Positions 34,380 to 44,528 of a stretch of DNA of 64,000 nt are shown in pieces. The stretch is taken from the NCBI GenBank assembly GCA_946902985.2, contig OX336395.1, positions 288,853,065-288,917,064 of the forward strand, read 5' to 3'. The notes beneath the pieces were generated by a model that saw nothing but the letters and a program-made list of their open reading frames with translations, made no database searches and was not told the origin of the DNA. The stretch comes from Meconema thalassinum (lineage: Eukaryota; Arthropoda; Insecta; Orthoptera; Tettigoniidae). The stretch's first letter is position 1. Each line of letters begins with the position of its first letter. A program made the translations under genes and the position numbers.

Positions 34380-35396
34380 TAAAAATAATTTTGGCATTTC
34401 GAAGTTCTTGTTCAATATCTTGAATTTCCCAATCGTGACCGGTATCGCCAGCTTGACGTGAGCCATGCAACAACTGTAGCCGCTGGACGAGCTTATTGGG
34501 ATTGTGCCAGTAGGTAACATCCACAAGGGGTTTAATTGGTTTAAATGTCACTCCCGAAGCGGATGCTTTACGACGAGTACTTTGACTGGTGGGAAACATT
34601 TTTGCAATGATGGTTTTATATTTTTGAGATATATTGGCATTCACTTGATGAGCGGGATCATACTGCCTTTTGTGGACATGGGTATCCAATAAAATGGATT
34701 TATATTTGTCAAGATCCTCTGATGTATAATCATGGGAAGAGGGGGTCCGAGAAAAGTGCAGCTTTAACAGTCCTGGGGTTAATTTATAGTTGATGTTTTT
34801 AATGACAGCTTTAGTACGAGCAAATTTAATGGATGAATCGCCAATTTTAAAAATATCATTCTCATAGCGAACAACATACGTGGTATCAGTGTTTCCAATA
34901 AATAGATCGGTGAAATAGGGTTCCAATGTTGATGCGTAATATTTTATTAAAATGGTTTTCAGTTGAGCTTTATGTTGAGGTGTGGCCAAGAGTTGTGAAA
35001 ACGGAGACGCTCTGGAAGGGCAAGGTGTTTCGACCTTGGCCAAGGATTTCTTTTTTCTCAAACACTCTGCAAGGGGTGAGGACTTTTTTTTCGTGGCGTA
35101 AACACTTGTTCTTCCTCATCCTCAACTTCGCTAACACTAGTCAAATCATCCTGTTCCTGTTCCTCTTCCTCTTCCTCAGGGTCCTCGTGCAGCGTCTGAG
35201 CGGCTTGTGAAACGGTGGGTAGCGTTTCAGATGGCTTGAAAGAGGGTTTCAACATGGCTTTTAGTGGAGGAGCTAAATGTTGTTGAATAAACAAAGCATG
35301 ATTTGCACGTGATTGTTTCAATTGACGAAACTTTTGGCGAATAGTATTTTTTGCTCTAATAATATGTTTTTTCAATTTACTCTCTGCTAACGCCAT
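34380..35396 (-). pseudogene. Polinton B conserved basic/acidic protein upstream of integrase
   Basis: Starts MALAESKLKKHIIRAKNTIR at 35396. The N-terminal part is basic, helical and rich in Q. It is followed by a run of acidic residues (EDPEEEEEEQEQDD), then a C-terminal globular region (YTSEDLDKYKSILLDTH, VNANISQKYKTIIAKMF, HNPNKLVQRLQLLHGS). The two halves are in different frames. The shift falls at an eight-base A tract (sense strand, about 35083-35090), so a homopolymer indel is likely. Similar proteins accompany integrases in arthropod Polintons and may be a virion or core component, but function is not established. The second half is fused in frame to integrase here. Confidence 0.65.
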
Positions 35397-35437
35397 GGTG
35401 TCTTGACAAATGACTTGACAGGGAATGAGACAGGGCC

Positions 35438-36136
35438 TTAAATAGCAATAAAATGATCAAACCCTAAGCGATACCGTACTTGGTTGACTTCACTGTGTTT
35501 GTCAATCACTAAACAGGCATGACGTTGAGTGTTCCAGCACTTGGCACACAATTCAGTAAACATTTGAAAGGTCATATCCGGATTCACTTGTTCATTATAA
35601 ATGTGACGACTGTTCCTCTCGTCCTGGGGAAATAAAACAATGACATTGGCATTGTCACAAATCAACTGTTTGGACATTTTAGAATACGTTTGTCCAAGAT
35701 AGAAGCAATCGATATGTTTGTGTCGACCCATGCTGAAATAGCTTTGAATGATGCCTTGTCGTTCAGTGGATACATCATCGAAAATCATGAGTGAATCTGG
35801 CTTTACCTCATCCGGTGAAATCCCATTTTCTTGCATGGAAAATGTGAAATAACCCATATTCTCTTTTTGTAATCCAGACATGGCTTGATCCAGAAACACG
35901 TAGAGGGGTTGGTAGAGAGATTTTGCAAAAATATAAATATTTTGAAATCGCAGACCATTGGGCGCCGTAATGAGCGTTCGCAAAAGATTAGTCTTTCCAC
36001 ACCCCGAACGCCCCTCAATGATGCAGCGAATGGAAGTTGGAAACAGTGAACCATGGCGTTGTTCACGTGATGTGGGACAGAGATGGAAAACCATGTCCCC
36101 CACGGGGAATGACTCTTGCTGCTTAATAATCTTCAT
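35438..36136 (-). CDS. Polinton B DNA packaging ATPase (FtsK/HerA, A32-like)
   Basis: Intact frame of 232 codons from MKIIKQQESFPVGDMVFHL. Walker A is EGRSGCGKTNLL (about residues 40-51) and Walker B is SLMIFDDVS (about 116-124), both typical of the FtsK/HerA-type packaging ATPases of Polintons, adenovirus-like and large DNA viruses. This motor would pump genome DNA into capsids. Its length is normal for the family. It reads away from the fiber and capsid block, as in Polinton A (63120-63419). It is the only enzyme gene in Polinton B that looks fully intact. Confidence 0.92.
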   Translation of the reverse strand: MKIIKQQESFPVGDMVFHLCPTSREQRHGSLFPTSIRCIIEGRSGCGKTNLLRTLITAPNGLRFQNIYIFAKSLYQPLYVFLDQAMSGLQKENMGYFTFSMQENGISPDEVKPDSLMIFDDVSTERQGIIQSYFSMGRHKHIDCFYLGQTYSKMSKQLICDNANVIVLFPQDERNSRHIYNEQVNPDMTFQMFTELCAKCWNTQRHACLVIDKHSEVNQVRYRLGFDHFIAI

Positions 36137-36177
36137 TTCAACTAAGGCTTAGCCAGGCTAGCTGGCTGTCTATATAT

Positions 36178-39055
36178 AGGACACCTGGTGTATTCTTGGA
36201 ATACACGGTAAGATAGAGTATTCTTTTTAATGCTCTTTGCTTGTTCATTTCATCCTTTTTCTCAAACACCGACAGTGATCTAGTTTCTCTTTGGTGGTCA
36301 TGTCTCTTATGTCATTGTGAGTCTGTTCTAGATATATATCTTCCATGACCCACCTAGCGTCATCTAGCAGCGAATCTCTGAAGCTCCTCAATTCTTCCTG
36401 GTGCAAGAGGACTTACTTTTCCATCTGGCCATCAGATCTCGTCACCATCGCCAGCTATCATCTCCTTGATCAAGAGAACTTCGTCTACTTTTTCACCCAC
36501 CAGGCTGTGCTAGTATCGCCTGCTATCAACTCTTTGAAGACCATTTCCTCAAGAGAATTTAAGTTTACAATATTGGTCATGCTTATATGTTCTCCTTTTG
36601 TCTCCTACCCCACTCTTTCCCTTCCTTGGACCCTCCGCGCTTCGCTGAGTGGGTCTCACTTGTAAGTCGGCAGTTGACTTGGTCAGTCAAGGCTCAACTA
36701 GAGCCAGTCTCCTCAAACCAAGAGGCACTCTCTACATTCTACGCCATGTTGGCACATTAGGTATTCGTCAAAGGGAACTTCACCTTCGACATGCAACCAA
36801 GATAAGTACAGACTTAAGGTTTTAACCTCATCTTCATCAGTTTTATTATCTACATGCTTTTATTGATCATTTTATAGACAGTGTGAGATTACTATTTGGG
36901 GCAAAAATCATCCTTCGCGGGATTTGCTATGTTGGGCTTTTGTCTGTTTAAGCCAACCTTAATAGAAAGTAGCTTTTCTTAAGCTATTTAAATGAGAAAT
37001 CTTCTCACCACGTGGGATATTATCTAATACCCGCTGTCTATAAAATACCAAGCTAGTTCCTCCGCTGGATTATCTTTGGCCCCATTCTTCTATTAAGATC
37101 GTTCTGGAACCTTCCATCCTGTACTTTATCTACAAGTCTTGCCGTCATGTATTTTTCACTCACTCGTGAGAATACTATTTAAAATTGAAGAATCTTCCTT
37201 CTGAATTAAAGCTCAATAGCGAATTTTCTTCCACCGTTGGAATGTTCTATGGCGCATTTAATTGTAATCCACAACTTTCTCAAGCAATAGACTATCGCCT
37301 ATCTAGTGCAACCAGTCCTTTTTCATTATTGCTATAACTTTCTTTGCCATAAACTTTCGTGTTACTACAGTGAACTTTTCATCCATTTTAGAGACTAAAG
37401 TGATAACTAGTGCTTGTTCAACTTTTCTACCGCGTCGCGATCGTCCGTTTACATTAAATAAGGCCATGAACATTTATCCTAAATCCCAATTGATCTTTCC
37501 TAAACCTTCTACTAACAAACCATATTAATAAAATTGTAACTCTAGATCATTTTCAATGAGGTGTCACTCTAACGAAGTGCCCTTCCATCTTGCTTGTTTA
37601 TCATTAATTAATTTCTGCATAACTACGTGTTTTATACACGGTTCAAGCTTACATTGTTTCTCCCTTATAATCAGGGAAAACAATTCTTTCAACTCATGAG
37701 TGAGTTATATCTAGGTCTCACGAAAGGGAAACTGCCCCCATTTGGCTCGTGATTCCTACTTAAACATAGGAGGTCGAGAACCTTCCTTTTGACTTTCTCT
37801 TCAGGGTTCACAGTAAGTGACCTGCCCTTATTTGTATAATAACCAACAGTAATTCTGTATAAATATAAGAAGTTATAGGAACTTCTCTTTCATTCTACCT
37901 CCTTCTTTTTTGTTATTTTCGAAGTTGTAACTTTTTGTAAAATAGGTACCTGGAAATTTCTTAAAGTACACTCCTTGTACTCGATTTAATGTTTAAACTT
38001 TAATCACTTCATTTGCCTTTTTTAAATCTTACAAAGATTTTAGTACATATAAAGGTTTGAGACCTAAAGAATTGTTAATTGCCTGGAGCAAACGTCAAAT
38101 GTTTTCTGAGGTCTGCGACCCCAAAATTGTTAACCAAATTGAAACTATATACTTGTCAAATTTATTAGACTTTTTTGCATTGTTAAATAAATTCATACTT
38201 TCCTTTTCGACTCATCATTTCTCTAATACAACGGTTAGGCAAGATCCTGTCTTCCTTGGCTCTTCCTACTCAATGCCATTAAATCTATTGATAGGGCTTT
38301 CACCACTCGTTGCATTTGAGCAAGAACTCTTAGAGGTAATCCTCGTTAAAGTTTCGCTTAGCTTTAATAGCTAATTCTAACTGGCCAGTAAGACAAGTAC
38401 AGCTCGCTACGCCAGCTACCTGCTTGTGGAGATCCTCTCCGAAAACGTATGGTTGGTTTTCCAAAAGATAAGTGTTTCTCTTTGTCAAAATTTTTGACGG
38501 CTCCTTGCTGAGTAAAAGCTTAGCCATTTCCAAATGCAACCATTGGTTCACTTACCAAAATTACTCCCCAAGGTATAATTTTTTATCACTATCCTTCTTG
38601 GAAGCACTTGGTCGCTTTTTCAGGAACTCTATAACTTCGAAAACTAGAAATACCAAACCTGATTCAAATTATTGGCTATCTTCGAATTACTTTGCAAAAA
38701 CGAATTTCTTTGATCAGACATACAATAAATCTGTTACTCTCTGTCTTGCCAGACCATCACCCTTCCCCATAGTAAGCAGATGCATGCTTGAGAGGGAATA
38801 TACTAAAGCCACTCTCTTGCAAACCGCCCAAGTCCTAGCTGCGTTTCCCGTCAGCTTCGACCAAGTCCTTACCCACTTTAGGTATCAGAGAACGGATTTT
38901 CAGTGGCAACCGCCTCTAAGTGCATTTAAAGTTAAATTCATAACTTTTGTGGGACTCTCCTCGTATTTTTCTATCCTTTTTCTCCAGTCCGAAACCTACC
39001 TCCTTTTCTTAATCATCTTCCCTTGGTGGTTAGGTTATTCCTCAGCCAATAATCT
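36178..39055. mobile_element. Unidentified 2.9-kb insert between ATPase and fiber genes
   Basis: In Polinton A the ATPase and fiber starts are only about 75 bp apart (63044 to 63120), while here they are about 3 kb apart, so 36178-39055 is an insertion with approximate ends. TATA-like boxes occur near 37038 and 37860. Open frames such as 38057-38374 (plus) and 38330-38551 (minus) have no recognised domain. There are no clear LTR ends, inverted repeats or polymerase motifs. TCTA at both approximate edges might be a duplication. Confidence 0.5.
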
Positions 39056-39108
39056 ACCCAACACCAAGCCTTGTCATAGAAACAGTAGACTCATACTACA
39101 GGTTGGCG

Positions 39109-39894
39109 ATAGATGTCTTTGGACGTGCGTTCATAGCCAAAGCTAGGTCTGTCCCCATACATAATCCTAAACAAGAAACAGATCCTGATAATAAACACTA
39201 TGTGGATAGGTCAGTAGTGCCACGCACAAAACAGGGAGATTATGACTTTAAGGGAAAGCGGTTAACCCATGTAAAACATCCTCAAGTATCTACAGACGTT
39301 ACTACAAAAAAGTATGTGGATAACAAAGTGTATGAGGTTTATGACAAAGTGCCCCAGCTTACGGTGAATGGCTATAGCGCTAATCACCATCGGATTATTC
39401 ACGTGGAAGACCCGCAAGACGAAGACGATGTCTGTACCAAGCGTTACGTGACCTATGAAATGAAAAGGCTTTATAAATTTATCCCATCTGTATTTTTAGT
39501 ATATCTGACAAATGAAAAACCTTTGAATGACAGAAACCATTTACCGCTAGCTCGTGTCCAGCACTTGACCTATGTGCTTGCTTCAGGATTAAGCCACTAT
39601 CGATTACACTATGATGGAACCAATCACATCAAATACGCGATGCCTGATGAGAACCATTTACAAATACAGATAAACGGTCATAGGATGTTGGTTCATAACC
39701 ATGAAATGGTCAATGCAGGTGACGAATTATCCTTTCATCTCATATTGACATGGGATGAAAAGCAATCGGGAAAAACCATAAACGATTTCCCACTTTATGT
39801 GGAATTGGAATATACAGCCATGAAATACCAATCTGACGTTAGTTGTGATTTAAACTTTCTTGTGAAAGATTGTTGGTCATTATCATCATGGTGA
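39109..39894 (+). pseudogene. Polinton B fiber-like protein with DxxTKxYVD repeats
   Basis: About 261 codons. Three copies of a motif like DPDNKHYVDRSV, DVTTKKYVDNKV and DVCTKRYVTYEM lie in the first 130 residues, separated by KRLTHV or RIIHV segments. Such short repeats resemble the stalks of trimeric viral and phage fibers, followed here by a larger C-terminal domain (FLVYLTNEKPLNDR, then YRLHYDGT). A receptor-binding or vertex role is inferred. The expected start codon is ATA at 39109-39111, whereas Polinton A has ATG there (63042-63044), so translation start is lost, although the rest of the frame is open. Its stop overlaps the next gene's start (ATGGTGA at 39888). Confidence 0.65.
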
Positions 39895-40365
39895 AACAAT
39901 GGTATGTGGTGAGAATGACTAAAAAAAAGACCCTGTCCTTGGCAAAGCCTGGGCTTAAGACATTCGTGGACAAGCCCTTGCAAAAGGAAAAAAGAAAAAA
40001 TAATGTATTGACCATAAGGAAAGCCCTTCGAGCAGCACAGAGACATGTTATTCCAAATCGTCGGCGACAGGGTTCAAAACAAGGGCGAGTGATTCCCGTC
40101 CCCAAACGAGCCGGATTTTTACCTGCATTATTTGCCGGTTTGGCTGCTCTGGGTTCACTTTTGGGCGGTGCCAGTGCAGTGGTGAAAATCATTAAAGCCG
40201 CGCAGCAGGGCAGGCAACAACTCAAAGAAAGTCAGCGATACAATGAAACGATGGAAGCCATTGCTATGGGGGCTAGAAATGCCAATTTAAAGCCAGCCTT
40301 TTATCAACAAGAATTTGGGATTTCACTGTTTCGAAATATTAAAAAAAAATTAACCTCAGCCATAG
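39888..40365 (+). CDS. Polinton B core/membrane-active protein
   Basis: Starts ATG at 39888, overlapping the fiber stop. The N-terminal part is strongly basic (MTKKKTLSLAKPG, RRRQGSKQG), then comes a glycine- and alanine-rich hydrophobic segment GFLPALFAGLAALGSLLGG around residues 77-95, then a helical tail. A basic protein with a short amphipathic Gly-rich segment next to the protease is typical of Polinton and adenovirus-like internal capsid proteins thought to disrupt membranes on entry. That role is inferred from resemblance. Here the frame continues without a stop into the protease, so the two may be made as one chain. The boundary is estimated. Confidence 0.65.
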
Positions 40366-40708
40366 CGGGACATGCCCTGACGCATCAACAAGTGGAAAGC
40401 TATGCTAAACAACTAAAGCTTTCTCATTTTCGAGGAATTTTTATGCGAAACCAATTACCCCCTCGAGCCTGGAAACAGGAATGTGCTGTAGTCAATTTGG
40501 ATGATCACCGAGGACCAGGAACGCATTAATAACTTATCTCAAAGAGGGATCCATCGTATGGTACTTTGACAGTTTTGGGAATTTACCCCCGCCCATGGAA
40601 CTAGTGACCTATTTTGGAAAGAGGATCAAGATATATTATAATGTAAAACGTGAGCAAACGTTTAACAGCCAACAGTGTGGACGTTTGTGTTTAATTTTTT
40701 TTATATAA
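40366..40708 (+). pseudogene. Polinton B adenain-like cysteine protease, frameshifted
   Basis: Capsid maturation protease of the adenovirus protease (adenain) type. Seen: HFRGIFMRNQLPPR, then HRGPGTH with the catalytic His. The frame then hits TAA near 40528. In the next frame follow VWYFDSFGNLPPP (acidic catalytic residue region), YFGKRIKIYYN and QQCGRLCL with the catalytic Cys, ending at 40708. So the catalytic set is present but split by an indel just after GTH. The Polinton A copy (61143-61490) has no such break. Confidence 0.87.
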
Positions 40709-40737
40709 GACGCAGCATAAGCTAAAACGCCGCCAGT

Positions 40738-41451
40738 ATGTCGGCAGAAAGTAAAACGTTTACACTGCATGGACGTGGACCTGAAGTCAGCCTAGACTTT
40801 TACCCGCCTATCGAATTGAGTAAAAAACCCTATGGTTTAGGTTTTGTTTCTCTTGAAACGTACAATCGAATATACAACATACGTGAAAATGTGAACAACA
40901 AGTTTTACTATGATGATTCTGTGCTCACCCTGAACTCTGGCGGATACACGATCGATGACATTTATGAACACATTTATGTGGTGTTGATCAATGAGTATGG
41001 TTTAAAGTCATTTCTCGACGGAACGCGCAAGTTTGAACTTGTAGGAAATACCAACACTCATCGCTTGCAGTATTTTCTCTACCTTCAACATTGACTTCAA
41101 AAACACCCCGATTCCATTGGCCCATTATTAGGATTTAAACCACGTGTGTTTGAGCCCAACAAGAAACATGAATCAGACCATGAAGTGAAATTCATTGAGG
41201 ACCATCATGTGTCGGTGACGTGTAATATTATTAGCCACGTGTACACCAATCAAGAACCATCGCATTCGCGTTATGACTTTATTGTGACATCGCCCAATGG
41301 GTATATTATTCGGGAAAACACCCCAGTGGTGTATTTTCATTCTGTGGCTGTCGATAGTATTAGTAATTTAACATTAAGACTGGTCAATAGAGAGCAACAA
41401 CTCATTGATCTAGATTCTACCACACCAGTGACTTACAAGTTGGTGCTATAG
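40738..41451 (+). pseudogene. Polinton B minor capsid (penton-like, single jelly-roll) protein, frameshifted
   Basis: About 238 codons from MSAESKTFTLHGRGPEVSLD. The block DFYPPIELSKKPYGLGFVSL and YNIRENVNN is repeated in Polinton A. The second part (KPRVFEPNKKHESDHEVKF, then ISNLTLRLVNREQQLIDLD) is in another frame. Comparison with A (CSILSS in place of the B frame near 41063) places a one-base insertion there. Its position between protease and capsid and its size match the Polinton minor capsid protein that forms the vertices. Assignment is by context and family resemblance. Confidence 0.72.
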
Positions 41452-41456
41452 CCACT

Positions 41457-41645
41457 ATGAAGTTTGTGTATAAAGCAACAACGCCGTCTAGGAATGGTGT
41501 TAGTTGTTTGCCACGTGAATACACGTTAACATCTCAAGACAAGCAGATTTTACAGCATTTGGGTTACCACGTCAACCCCCATGATGAATTCTATCCTAGA
41601 GGTAGCGAACCGCATCGAGGAGCAACCAGGAGTGGTAAGAATTGA
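41457..41645 (+). CDS. Small conserved protein overlapping the capsid gene start
   Basis: 62 codons starting MKFVYKATTPSRNGVSC. It overlaps the first 65 bases of the capsid gene in another frame. Polinton A has a homologue at 60251-60413 with the same start (MKLVYKVTTPSRKCVSC) and the same LFQHLGY-like block, broken by one base. Similarity at the amino-acid level in the non-overlapping half suggests a real protein. It is short and basic at both ends. Function unknown. Confidence 0.55.
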   Translation: MKFVYKATTPSRNGVSCLPREYTLTSQDKQILQHLGYHVNPHDEFYPRGSEPHRGATRSGKN

Positions 41646-42795
41646 TCTCCATTCCTATCAAGCTCAAACACCTGGACTCAATAACAATGATGAAATTCAA
41701 TTTGTTATCAACAACCAAGATATTTACACCCTACCGCATGAAAGTGTCATTCAGATTGAAGGTAGACTCGCCAAAGCCGATGGCTCTACACCCACTACGT
41801 CCAAGTTGGCCAACCATGGATTGGCCTTTCTGTTTTCTGAAGTAAGTTACGTGATTAACGATATCGTGGTGGATAGCACTCGAAATGTGGGCACTTCCAG
41901 TGTCATGAAACTATACCCCTCTTATAGTGAGGAAGAAGGTAAAACACTTTGCATGGCAGGTTGGTGCCCTGACTCGACCTATGACTGAATGGTACACACC
42001 GATGGGACCTTTACTGGATATTTACCTCTTAAACTGATTTTAGGCTTTGCCGAAGATCACCAGCGCATTGTGGTCAACGCAAGGCAAGTGCTTTGTTTGG
42101 TGAGAGACAGGAGTGATAATAATGCACTCAAGGGAGCCGACAATGCCCCCATAGATTCAAAAATTCAACTACAACGCTTGCTATGGAAAGTGCCCCATGT
42201 GACCCTTGACGATAGCAAAAAAATGGAATACTCAAAATGGTAAAGAGAGATGTGCCTCTACCCATGGAATTTAGAAGCTGGGCACTCCATGGGTATCTGC
42301 TATTGCCCACCACCAACACACACAGTTGGTCTGTAAAAACAGCTCGCTATACGGAGAGACCTCTCTACCTGATCGTGGGTTCTCAAACGAATCGCAAGTA
42401 TCAACAAACCAAAGATGCCACGCAATTTGGTCACCTGCAATTGAGAAATGCACGTCTTTTCCTCAACGGAGCTGTTTCCCTATGAAGGGCTGGATTTGGA
42501 TTTTTCAAAAAATAAGTTTGGCCTCCTGTACGACTTGTTTTCTAAATTTCGATGATCGTATTATCAAAAAGAGAACGGCCCCATGCTACTACCCCAAGCG
42601 TTTAAGGCAAGAGCACCACTGATTGTCTTTGACTGTTCTTACCTGGAAGAGTCTGTCAAGCCATCAAATATCGACATTCGACTAGATTTTGAAACGCATG
42701 ACAATGTACCAGCCAATACCACGGTCTACTGTTTGATTATTCATCACAAACAAGTCAACTATTATCCACTATCCAACCAAGTGACGAGTGTATAA
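41581..42795 (+). pseudogene. Polinton B major capsid protein (double jelly-roll), broken
   Basis: About 404 codons from MMNSILEVANRIEEQPGVVR. The blocks LHSYQAQTPGLNNNDEIQF, LPHESVIQIEGRL and SWALHGYLLLPTTNTHSW identify the Polinton double jelly-roll capsid protein, which forms the icosahedral shell. At least four lesions are visible: TGA at about 41986 where Polinton A has Trp, a frameshift near 42235 in or after an A-run, a frameshift near 42475, and TGA near 42554. The C-terminal block (LIVFDCSYLEESVKPSNIDI) is clear to 42795. Non-functional. Confidence 0.88.
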
Positions 42796-42828
42796 ATAAC
42801 AGGTCAACCCACGTAAAGCCGCTCAGTC

Positions 42829-43362
42829 ATGTCTTGCTTTAAAGCCTCAAGGGACGTCACATCCATGCATTTAAACTCTGAGGAACAACGTTTCAAGACT
42901 TTTGCAACATGGCCAGTGCCTTTCATAAACCCCCAAGACTTGGCGGCCGCTGGATTCTACTATTTAAAAACAAGAGATGAAGTGAAATGTGCCTTTTGTC
43001 CCATCATCATAGACCAATGGCAGGAGGGCGATGAACCCATGCAGGAACATCAGCGCTGGTCACCCACCTGCCCCTACCTGTGTAGAATGGAAGTGGGAAA
43101 TATACCCTGTCATTCAAGCTATCCCTCACTTGTGTCTCTGAGTGATGAAAAAACAAGTTACGATACGTGTGGACCGTATGGTGTCCATGGTGCTTCGGTG
43201 AGCAGCTCACCATCAAAAACGCCTTCTTTAGAGACATTGGGACATCATCGGTGTTATGGACGTTACAGACACAAGAGACTATATTGTTGTAACAGTTGGT
43301 ATCGTCCTTATCCCAAAATGACAAAATCCTGTAAGACGTGTAATGATAATAAAATGATGTAA
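42829..43362 (+). CDS. BIR-domain (IAP-like) protein of Polinton B
   Basis: Intact frame of 177 codons, 34 bp after the capsid stop. One BIR domain spans residues about 20-85: RFKTFATWP, then DLAAAGFYYL, then zinc ligands C54, C57, H74 and C81 with W64 between them. This is the full consensus of inhibitor-of-apoptosis BIR repeats. After a linker, residues 135-175 carry a second Cys/His-rich block (LGHHRCYGRYRHKRLYCC, WYRPYPK, CKTC) also conserved in Polinton A. It does not fit the C3HC4 RING pattern. Family knowledge: viral IAPs block apoptosis of infected cells. A similar role is an inference. Its frame is intact although the capsid gene beside it has four lesions. Confidence 0.9.
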   Translation: MSCFKASRDVTSMHLNSEEQRFKTFATWPVPFINPQDLAAAGFYYLKTRDEVKCAFCPIIIDQWQEGDEPMQEHQRWSPTCPYLCRMEVGNIPCHSSYPSLVSLSDEKTSYDTCGPYGVHGASVSSSPSKTPSLETLGHHRCYGRYRHKRLYCCNSWYRPYPKMTKSCKTCNDNKMM

Positions 43363-43509
43363 TTCTTAAATTCTTATTTTTGCACGTCCCCCTGTCCTAC
43401 CCTAACCTCAATTTATACTAACATGGCAGCTAAGTCCATGTCATGATCACACTATAGTGGTCGATCGTCAGTTAGTCGTCAGTTAAACTCGGTCCAGGCA
43501 AGCGTCAAC

Positions 43510-44039
43510 ATGTTGCGCACACTCATTGTGGATTGCCAAGGGTTTAAACTTGGTGACAACAAATTTATATTTAAACAAGTGGCCATGATCGATTGTACCA
43601 CGTTTTGGATATCGCAAGCTACGCATTTGCTATTTAAACCGCCCCATGCTTTTGATTTGTTGTGTGAAAAAGATCGCAAACAAACCCTGTGGATTGAAAA
43701 TCATAGGCAACTAGACAGGAATATTTGGACGTGGTCATGAAAGCATACTTGTCCTCGGCCAATGTGGTATTTGTGAAAGGTAATGAAAAACGTCAATGGT
43801 TGCAACCATTTTTGGCGTCTTACTGTCAATGTATTGACCTCATGGAGTTGGGCTGCCCCTCTCTGCAAACGCTCATGGATACTTGTTCCTGTGGCAACAT
43901 TACCTATACAGCCCTATCGCATGCGTGGCATCTTTTCCATTGGTTAACCACCCATGCCTGCTGGGAGTTGTTGAACGAAATTATAACTCAAGATTTACCT
44001 GTGAATGACGCCAGTGAGATTTCTACAAGCGACGTTTAA
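43510..44039 (+). pseudogene. Polinton B hypothetical protein with VDxQGF and LGCPSL blocks, frameshifted
   Basis: Starts MLRTLIVDCQGFKLGDNKF at 43510. The frame breaks near 43725-43740 and continues to 44039 (VVFVKGNEKRQWLQPFL, then DLMELGCPSLQTLMDTC). Both parts are conserved in Polinton A, where the break is elsewhere. The opening hydrophobic-Asp segment and the internal pattern might fit an RNase H-like or exonuclease fold, but I see no complete catalytic set and make no functional claim. Confidence 0.6.
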
Positions 44040-44060
44040 ACATCTACAGCACGTGATACC

Positions 44061-44528
44061 ATGGAGAAAGGCAATGCTACAGACAAAGCCATCGGCAAAT
44101 TCCTTGTGGGCAAAAAGAAACTAGACAGTTTTACCAAAGAGGAACTCTTGGCGCTGCCCAAGTCGTTCATTTATTATGTGGCCGCCAGCGCGGTGAAAGA
44201 AATCTGGCAACATGTACCAAAATCATGGACTCAAGACCCTGTGTTGAGTGAATTGCAACCCTGTATGGATTACGATCACCATAAGCAAGTGGCCATGGCA
44301 AGAATACCGTCTATACGTCAGTGTGCGACTTGCCAGCTAGTGAAACTGTATCACGGTCATAAAAGTCCGTGTAAAGACTTTGTTGAATCATTCCAAGGGT
44401 GTCATGGCGAGAAAAAGCAACAACAACAGCAAACACAAACCTCGTCCACAGAGGAGGAGGAAGACCAAACCATTTTACCATCAATGGAAAAGGATATGCC
44501 AGACCTGTACTGGCAATGGCGTCATTGA
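44061..44528 (+). CDS. Polinton B hypothetical late protein
   Basis: 155 codons from MEKGNATDKAIGKFLVGKKK, 21 bp after the preceding gene. Helical N-terminal half, then QCATCQLVKLYHGHKSPC, a possible zinc-binding CxxC pair, and a Q-rich then acidic tail. Conserved with Polinton A (93-545). The last 125 bases overlap the PLA2-like gene in another frame. Not recognised. Confidence 0.6.
   Translation: MEKGNATDKAIGKFLVGKKKLDSFTKEELLALPKSFIYYVAASAVKEIWQHVPKSWTQDPVLSELQPCMDYDHHKQVAMARIPSIRQCATCQLVKLYHGHKSPCKDFVESFQGCHGEKKQQQQQTQTSSTEEEEDQTILPSMEKDMPDLYWQWRH

Noticed and set aside
38472..39146. 224-codon plus-strand frame before the fiber gene
   Set aside because: No domain recognised; its 3' end overlaps the fiber gene in another frame and it lies mostly in the unidentified insert.
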